A DNA stretch of 10,480 bases from CAZVLE01 sp964627855 (GTDB lineage Bacteria; Bacillota; Dethiobacteria; DTU022). Below, in pieces: positions 6,105 through 10,480 of this stretch. The notes beneath the pieces were generated by a model, which searched no databases, was not told the DNA's origin, and was given only the letters and a program-made list of their open reading frames with translations. Location of the stretch: positions 1-10,480 of the forward strand of contig CAZVLE010000033.1 in the NCBI GenBank assembly GCA_964627855.1, given 5' to 3'. Made by a program: the position numbers and the translations under genes. Position 1 is the first letter of the stretch; each line of letters begins with the position of its first letter.

Positions 6105-8348
6105 ATGGGAAAAAAAGCAGATGGCACTCAACTTTCCCCTCTAAGAAAAAAGTATTTGTTGTTTAAAGAGACCCTTATTTTTGGGCCAAAAGCCTGGCGG
6201 GGTGCGTCAATATCTCTGATAGCCTTATCTGCCTTATTGTTTTTAGGCATTTTTATTGGCACCGGCATATACAGTGTCTTAAACGGTTTAATCAACTTCG
6301 GATTTGCCATTCTACTGTTTGTTTTATCCTTCCTGTTAGGCACTCTAATTGTTAAAGTTCTGGGCTGGATACAGATATTGCAACAGCCCTACCGCTGGGT
6401 CATTTTCGGAGCGCTGGTTTTACTGACCAGCCTGATGTTCGCCACTGTGCATTTGCCGGTAAATGTTTTAGCAGTGGTTGTTTACTTTACTATCACTGCC
6501 TCCCTGCTCGGTGCAGGAATCGGCGCCTGGATCTCTGCAAAAAAAGAAGGGCATCCCCGGTCAGCTGCAACAGCTTTTGCCATTGCCGGAGGCCTGGGCT
6601 TATTTGTTCTGCTGATCTGGTTTGCCTGGCCCGGCCAGCCGTATGATCTGGCCAATCAAGCCTTCAGCCCAGGGAAGCCACAACAAGCGCCGGCAGGTGC
6701 TAAGCACCCTGCAGAGACAGGCCCTTATGAAGTACTCCAGCTGACCTACGGCAGCGGAACCGACAAAAACCGCAGCGAATATGGAGAAGAGGTTGGTATT
6801 CTAACCACAACTGTCGATGTTTCCAAGATGGTCGATCCGCCAATGGCTCCTGTTCTTTGGCTGCGTAATACCTATTGGGGTTTCGGCCTTGATGCTGTTC
6901 CCCTCAATGCCTGGGTTTGGTACCCCGAGGGTAGAGGGCCCTTCCCGCTGGTGCTTATCGTGCACGGAAATCACATGATGGACGACTTCTCTGATCCTGG
7001 CTATGATTACCTGGGAGAACTGCTGGCCAGCCGTGGTTACATCGTGGCCTCTTTAGACCAAAATTTCCTTAATGCAGGCGGCTTCATCGAAGCCATCTTG
7101 GGAGGGCTAAAAAATGAAAATGATGCCCGCGCTTACCTTCTGCTCCGCCATCTTTTGCTGTGGCACACCTGGCATGAAACTGAAGACCACCTCTTTGAAG
7201 GTCTGATAGACACCGATAATATCGCTTTGATCGGCCATTCAAGAGGGGGCGAGGCCGCTGCCATAGCTGCCGCTTTTAATGATCTGCCCTGCCATCCGGG
7301 CAACGGGGATATTCGCTTTGACTTCGGCTTCAACATCAAGTCAGTTATCGCCATTGCCCCCTCTGACGGGCAGTTTCAGCCCCGCAGGCAAAAAACGGAG
7401 CTGACCGATTTAAACTATTTGGTAATGCAAGGTTCCGCCGATAGTGATGTACGTTCCTTTCAGGGAGCAATGCAATATGACCGTGTATCTTTTACAGAAG
7501 ATAGCGAGCGCTATAAAGCATCTGTTTATATCCATGGAGCCAACCATGGGCAGTTTAACACCCGCTGGGGCAGAATAGACCAGACCTTTTCCCGGCTTTT
7601 CCTCGATCGGAGCAATATTATGCCACCTGCTCTGCAGGAATTGGCTGCCAAAACTTTTATCAGCAGCTTTTTGGACGACACTTTGCTGGATCGCCGCGAA
7701 TACAGGCAGCTGTTTACAGATCCTTCCACCAAACAAAGCTGGCTTCCGGGCGTTTTCTGCTTTATTCAACACCTGGAAGGACCTAGAACAACCATTGCCG
7801 ACTACGGGGAAGACCTGGACCTGACTACGCTTACCATTGAGGGCGGTACAGCTCAAGGGCTAAATTTTCTTTCATGGCGCGAAGAACCGGTTGAACTGGG
7901 TTCCGGGCGGCTGCGGGATACAGTAAGTGTGCGTCTTAGCTGGGATTATCTAGATTTAGGAGAAGCTGCTTACATTATACGACTGCCGGAAAACCCTTCA
8001 GGAGCGCTGCAGCCAAGCGCATTGACCTTTGCTGCGGCCAACATATCAGAAAACCGCGAGCCAATCGACTTCAAAATAATTTTAAGAGATCAGGCCGGCG
8101 AAGAAGCAATGCTGGCGCTAAGCCATATCGGCACCCTTCCGCCACCGCCGCAGTACCGGATGTTTAAAAAACCGCTTGGTGTTGAGTTTTTAGCAGAGCC
8201 AATATTTCATAGCTATACTTTTTTGCTCTCCGATTTCAAAGCGGCAAACAGCTTACTTAACCACCGGGCTATTGCCGAAATTCGATTTCTTTTTGAGAGC
8301 TCTGCAGGAATTGTCTACTTAGATGACCTGGGTTTTACTCACGAATAA
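6105..8348 (+). CDS. Membrane-anchored alpha/beta hydrolase with C-terminal beta-rich domain
   Basis: This is a 747-residue protein. Five hydrophobic helices at the N-terminus (about 33-52, 62-84, 96-115, 118-142, 151-175) anchor it, leaving a large, probably extracytoplasmic part. That part has an alpha/beta hydrolase core (about 275-515) of dienelactone hydrolase/lipase-like type: the oxyanion strand LVLIVHGNH, the nucleophile elbow G377-H-S379-R-G-G, an acid in GSADSD (Asp446 or Asp448) and the histidine in HGANHG (His481). The triad therefore looks complete. The last about 220 residues contain no enzyme motif I recognise and look beta-rich, ending in a VYLDDLGF pattern that recalls jelly-roll binding modules (inference). 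ATG 6105 is preferred because GAGGAG (6092-6097) is 7 bases before it; ATG 6102 is also possible, while GTG 6084 has no site. It is probably co-transcribed with the TMEM175 gene. The substrate is unknown. Confidence 0.8.
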   Translation: MGKKADGTQLSPLRKKYLLFKETLIFGPKAWRGASISLIALSALLFLGIFIGTGIYSVLNGLINFGFAILLFVLSFLLGTLIVKVLGWIQILQQPYRWVIFGALVLLTSLMFATVHLPVNVLAVVVYFTITASLLGAGIGAWISAKKEGHPRSAATAFAIAGGLGLFVLLIWFAWPGQPYDLANQAFSPGKPQQAPAGAKHPAETGPYEVLQLTYGSGTDKNRSEYGEEVGILTTTVDVSKMVDPPMAPVLWLRNTYWGFGLDAVPLNAWVWYPEGRGPFPLVLIVHGNHMMDDFSDPGYDYLGELLASRGYIVASLDQNFLNAGGFIEAILGGLKNENDARAYLLLRHLLLWHTWHETEDHLFEGLIDTDNIALIGHSRGGEAAAIAAAFNDLPCHPGNGDIRFDFGFNIKSVIAIAPSDGQFQPRRQKTELTDLNYLVMQGSADSDVRSFQGAMQYDRVSFTEDSERYKASVYIHGANHGQFNTRWGRIDQTFSRLFLDRSNIMPPALQELAAKTFISSFLDDTLLDRREYRQLFTDPSTKQSWLPGVFCFIQHLEGPRTTIADYGEDLDLTTLTIEGGTAQGLNFLSWREEPVELGSGRLRDTVSVRLSWDYLDLGEAAYIIRLPENPSGALQPSALTFAAANISENREPIDFKIILRDQAGEEAMLALSHIGTLPPPPQYRMFKKPLGVEFLAEPIFHSYTFLLSDFKAANSLLNHRAIAEIRFLFESSAGIVYLDDLGFTHE

Positions 8349-8496
8349 GAAGTAGCTTCTTGACAAAGAGACAGGGAGTTTTGCAGCACTTTGTGCAGCT
8401 CCATTATCTGATATGCTAGTGAGGCTCGAACACTCAGGGTTTTATATTTCAACACATATTTTCTTGAGACTCTGACATCACTCACAGGAGGGAAAA

Positions 8497-9669
8497 ATGA
8501 ATACTGAAGAGAGCAAAAACAGACTTAATTTATCATCCAAATCGGACCAGCTGGAAAAGATCCTCCAGGAACAGTTACAGCGGCTGGTGACAACCAGACA
8601 CATCCATCATGCTGTAGCAGCCATTGAGAGTATGGATGGTTCTTTTAAATGGTCTGGCACTGCAGGTATAGCCTATCCCGATGAAACTCCGATGACTATA
8701 GATACCCCTTTCTGGATTGCCAGTATAACAAAGCTCTTTACGGCAGCGGCGATCTTGAAACTCCATGAACAGGAGCAGGTTTCGATCGAACAACCCATGG
8801 CAACTTACCTGCCCGGAAAACTCATCCACGGCCTGCACCGGTTTAAGGGTGTGGACTATACAGAGAACATCACCCTGCAGAACTTGTTAGGCCATTCATC
8901 AGGTCTTCCGGATTACATTGAAATCCATCGGCGTGATGAAAAAAGCCTCTTTGACAAGATCCTTGCTGCAGGAGATCTGTCGTGGACCCTGGAAGATCTC
9001 ATCAGTATTGTCAGGGATGTAAATTCTTCCTTCTTCCCCCCTCAGGCCTCCGAAGCAAAGAATAAGAAGGTACGCTATTCCGATACTAATTACCAGCTCT
9101 TGATCGCCATTCTTGAGGCAGTGACCGGGAAACCCCTTCATGAAATATTTGATGAGATGTTTTACAAACCCCTGGGCCTAAAAAAAACATTCCACCCGGG
9201 GAAATCGCCGGCCAGTGTTGTTCCCCCTGCTGCCACACTGTGGTATAAAGAAACTCCCTTAAATATTCCCCAGGCCATGGCCTCCTTTAAAGATCCTTTC
9301 AGCACAGTTGACGATCTGCTTATATTTATGCGAGCCCTGCTTAGAGGCGATCTTTTTAATGATCCGGCTACTGTAAAACTCATGCACACTGAATGGAACC
9401 GCTTCGGCTTCTCCATAAGCCCCGTTGGTCCAGGTTGGCCTATCGAATACGGTCTGGGTATGATGCGCATGTCGGCCCCGCGCTTCCTGACCCCGATTCG
9501 CCCTTTCCCCGCTTTTTTCGGGCACACCGGAGCCACCGGTACATGGCTCTTCTACTGTGCCCAATTGGATCTTTTGCTGGCAGGAGATGTGAGCCAGATA
9601 ACAGCCGGTCCGGTGCCGTTTCAGTTTGTGCCTAAAATTCTCAGGGCCTTAATGCCGTTTGCAAAATAA
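8497..9669 (+). CDS. Class C beta-lactamase-fold serine hydrolase without signal peptide
   Basis: This is a 390-residue member of the beta-lactamase/D,D-peptidase/esterase family. The motifs are S76-I-T-K79 (SxxK), Y194-S-D196 (a YxN variant with Asp, as in many esterase-like members) and H343-T-G345 (the KTG equivalent). Typical fold markers such as LLGHSSGLPDY and YKPLGLKKT are present. The charged N-terminus, with no hydrophobic stretch, suggests a cytoplasmic protein, unlike the secreted relative at 2316-4247. AGGAGGG (8486-8492) lies 4 bases before the ATG. The 148-base upstream gap has a perfect TTGACA (8360-8365) but no matching -10 box at 17 bases, and a weak extended -10 TGATATGCT (8409-8417), so the promoter is uncertain. 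It is probably an esterase or peptidase; true beta-lactam hydrolysis is not indicated. Confidence 0.86.
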   Translation: MNTEESKNRLNLSSKSDQLEKILQEQLQRLVTTRHIHHAVAAIESMDGSFKWSGTAGIAYPDETPMTIDTPFWIASITKLFTAAAILKLHEQEQVSIEQPMATYLPGKLIHGLHRFKGVDYTENITLQNLLGHSSGLPDYIEIHRRDEKSLFDKILAAGDLSWTLEDLISIVRDVNSSFFPPQASEAKNKKVRYSDTNYQLLIAILEAVTGKPLHEIFDEMFYKPLGLKKTFHPGKSPASVVPPAATLWYKETPLNIPQAMASFKDPFSTVDDLLIFMRALLRGDLFNDPATVKLMHTEWNRFGFSISPVGPGWPIEYGLGMMRMSAPRFLTPIRPFPAFFGHTGATGTWLFYCAQLDLLLAGDVSQITAGPVPFQFVPKILRALMPFAK

Positions 9670-9774
9670 TATTAGGCAAACCACATATAGGCGCAGCGGT
9701 TGATATTAAATGATTAATGGTGAAGAAATGTTTAGCGAGCTGTTCAGGTAGACTTAACTAGGAGGAAGATGGAT

Positions 9775-10081
9775 ATGGCTGCCAGCTTTGATTTCAAAAA
9801 AGAGTATAGCAGTCCGTCGAGATGTCGATTGTTGCCTGGAACAGGGTGGCAGCAGTATGTTCATGCTCTCCACCTCAAACAGCATCTTTAAAGGGATGAA
9901 TCCCGCAACCGTTAAAACCTATTTTAAAATGCTTGCAACCCACTTATTAAGCATATGGCCTGGAGACGGGGCGGGGGATTTATCAGATTCTGTTTTTATT
10001 AATTTACTGATATAATGATGAGGCATGCCCGTTCTAGATATTTATTTCAAGGTAGACTTGCATGAAGGCCCGGCCTTTCAA
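9775..10081 (+). pseudogene. Decayed GyrI-like small-molecule-binding protein gene
   Basis: A strong AGGAGG (9760-9765) and ATG (9775) begin M-A-A-S-F-D-F-K-K-E-Y, which matches the typical N-terminus of GyrI-like domain proteins (about 200 residues). That frame then turns unrelated and stops at 9889. The +1 frame carries what look like later parts of the same family in order: SIAVR...LEQGG (from about 9801), a YFK...LLSIWPGDGAGDLSD stretch (about 9924-9990), and, after three consecutive stops at 10014-10022, PVLDI.FKVDLHEGPAFQ (10028-10081). I read this as one gene damaged by a frameshift, nonsense codons and several deletions. The family match is from memory of the consensus. The alternative is unrelated sequence with a short 38-codon ORF. 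The next gene begins 16 bases later. Confidence 0.5.
10008..10016 (+). promoter_or_regulatory. Possible extended -10 promoter for the flavodoxin-fold gene
   Basis: TGA-TATAAT (10008-10016) is a perfect -10 box with upstream TG, inside the decayed GyrI-like gene and about 80 bases before the next start codon. No clear -35 box is visible. An AT-rich context makes a chance match possible. Confidence 0.35.
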
Positions 10082-10096
10082 TCAGGAGAAAAGTCA

Positions 10097-10480
10097 ATGA
10101 AAACGCTATTTGATATAAGCGAAAAAGAAAATAGTGATCTTTGCGAAGCCATCAATGATCTTTATGAAGAACCTCTAAAGCTTGTTCGATTGAAAGATCA
10201 ATCCATAACTGCATGCCTTGGCTGTTGGAACTGCTGGCTGAAGACCCCCGGCAGATGTGCAATAAAGGACCATATGGCTGAATCCTACCGCGACTACGTA
10301 AATAGTGATACGGTAATTCTGTTGATGGATACAGCGCAGGGTTTTATCAACCATCAGGCTAAAGCTTTTCTGGACAGGACGATTCCCCACTACCACCCCT
10401 ATATTGAAATGGTCGATGGAGAGTGCCACCATGTTGCCAGGTATGAACGCTATCCCGATCTGGTTTTCTACTATGACACG
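10097..10480 (+). CDS. Flavodoxin-fold NAD(P)H/FMN oxidoreductase with four-cysteine cluster (3' end outside the window)
   Basis: The first 128 residues of a gene that runs off the right edge. It resembles the flavodoxin-family (NADPH-dependent FMN reductase-like) proteins. The clearest mark is C40-L-G-C43-W-N-C46-W-L-K-T-P-G-R-C54, a CX2CX2CX7C cluster followed by IKD, close to the compact cysteine motif that holds the [4Fe-4S] cluster in iron-sulfur flavoproteins. Cluster binding is inferred. The usual N-terminal phosphate loop (SPRKxGNT type) is not recognisable; the position reads DISEKENSD. A later HPYIEMVDGE segment (about residues 100-109) fits one branch of this family. AGGAG (10084-10088) lies 8 bases before the ATG. 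An in-frame ATG at 10025 has no spaced ribosome binding site and lies in the GyrI-like remnant, so I rejected it. Confidence 0.78.
   Translation, partial: MKTLFDISEKENSDLCEAINDLYEEPLKLVRLKDQSITACLGCWNCWLKTPGRCAIKDHMAESYRDYVNSDTVILLMDTAQGFINHQAKAFLDRTIPHYHPYIEMVDGECHHVARYERYPDLVFYYDT

Noticed and set aside
7410..7856. A 148-codon open frame on the minus strand, and similar ones at 3039-3467, 3689-4126 and 9162-9536.
   Set aside because: They lie wholly inside well-supported + strand genes, have no good ribosome binding sites and show no recognisable domains.
8497..9669. Beta-lactam resistance by the two lactamase-fold proteins.
   Set aside because: The motif set fits the wider esterase/peptidase family, one protein seems cytoplasmic, and no lactamase regulator is present. 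Resistance cannot be claimed from fold alone.
9893..9912. GGGATGAATCCCGCAAC recalls part of a cobalamin riboswitch core.
   Set aside because: The other required elements are absent and the stretch is explained by the decayed GyrI-like gene.

Overview
The window looks like a chromosomal stretch of a Gram-positive bacterium of the Bacillota (Clostridia-like). I infer this from strong GGAGG-type ribosome binding sites before almost every gene, frequent GTG and TTG starts, consensus housekeeping promoters, moderate G+C, and an M-box magnesium riboswitch, a class found mostly in that phylum. The species cannot be named. All supported genes lie on the + strand.

Layout. Positions 1-870 hold the C-terminal part of an acyl-CoA synthetase (AMP-forming), which enters from the left and ends at a very long GC-rich hairpin (880-938). 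A consensus promoter (979-1007) then drives a maltose/galactoside-type O-acetyltransferase (1089-1640). After it comes a clear M-box aptamer (about 1718-1866), followed by roughly 380 bases with no recognisable gene and no magnesium transporter. A second consensus promoter (2248-2276) overlaps an inverted repeat and precedes a secreted serine hydrolase of the class C beta-lactamase fold with four C-terminal membrane helices (2316-4247).

Positions 4368-5257 hold an overlapping two-gene cassette: a small DUF6922-like protein and an AbiEii/MenT-type nucleotidyltransferase, probably a toxin-antitoxin pair. Next come a TMEM175-type (DUF1211) potassium channel that appears to use a non-standard ATC start (5453-6067) and, 37 bases later, a membrane-anchored alpha/beta hydrolase (6105-8348); the two are probably co-transcribed. 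A second class C beta-lactamase-fold protein without a signal peptide follows (8497-9669). The right end has a decayed GyrI-like gene (about 9775-10081) and the start of a flavodoxin-fold reductase with an iron-sulfur type cysteine cluster (10097 to the edge).

This is accessory-type sequence: unrelated hydrolases, a small TA cassette, a gene remnant and a riboswitch separated from any expected target. I see no phage genes, transposase, CRISPR array, tRNA or rRNA. The most notable points are the orphan M-box, the ATC start, the TA cassette and the decaying GyrI-like gene.
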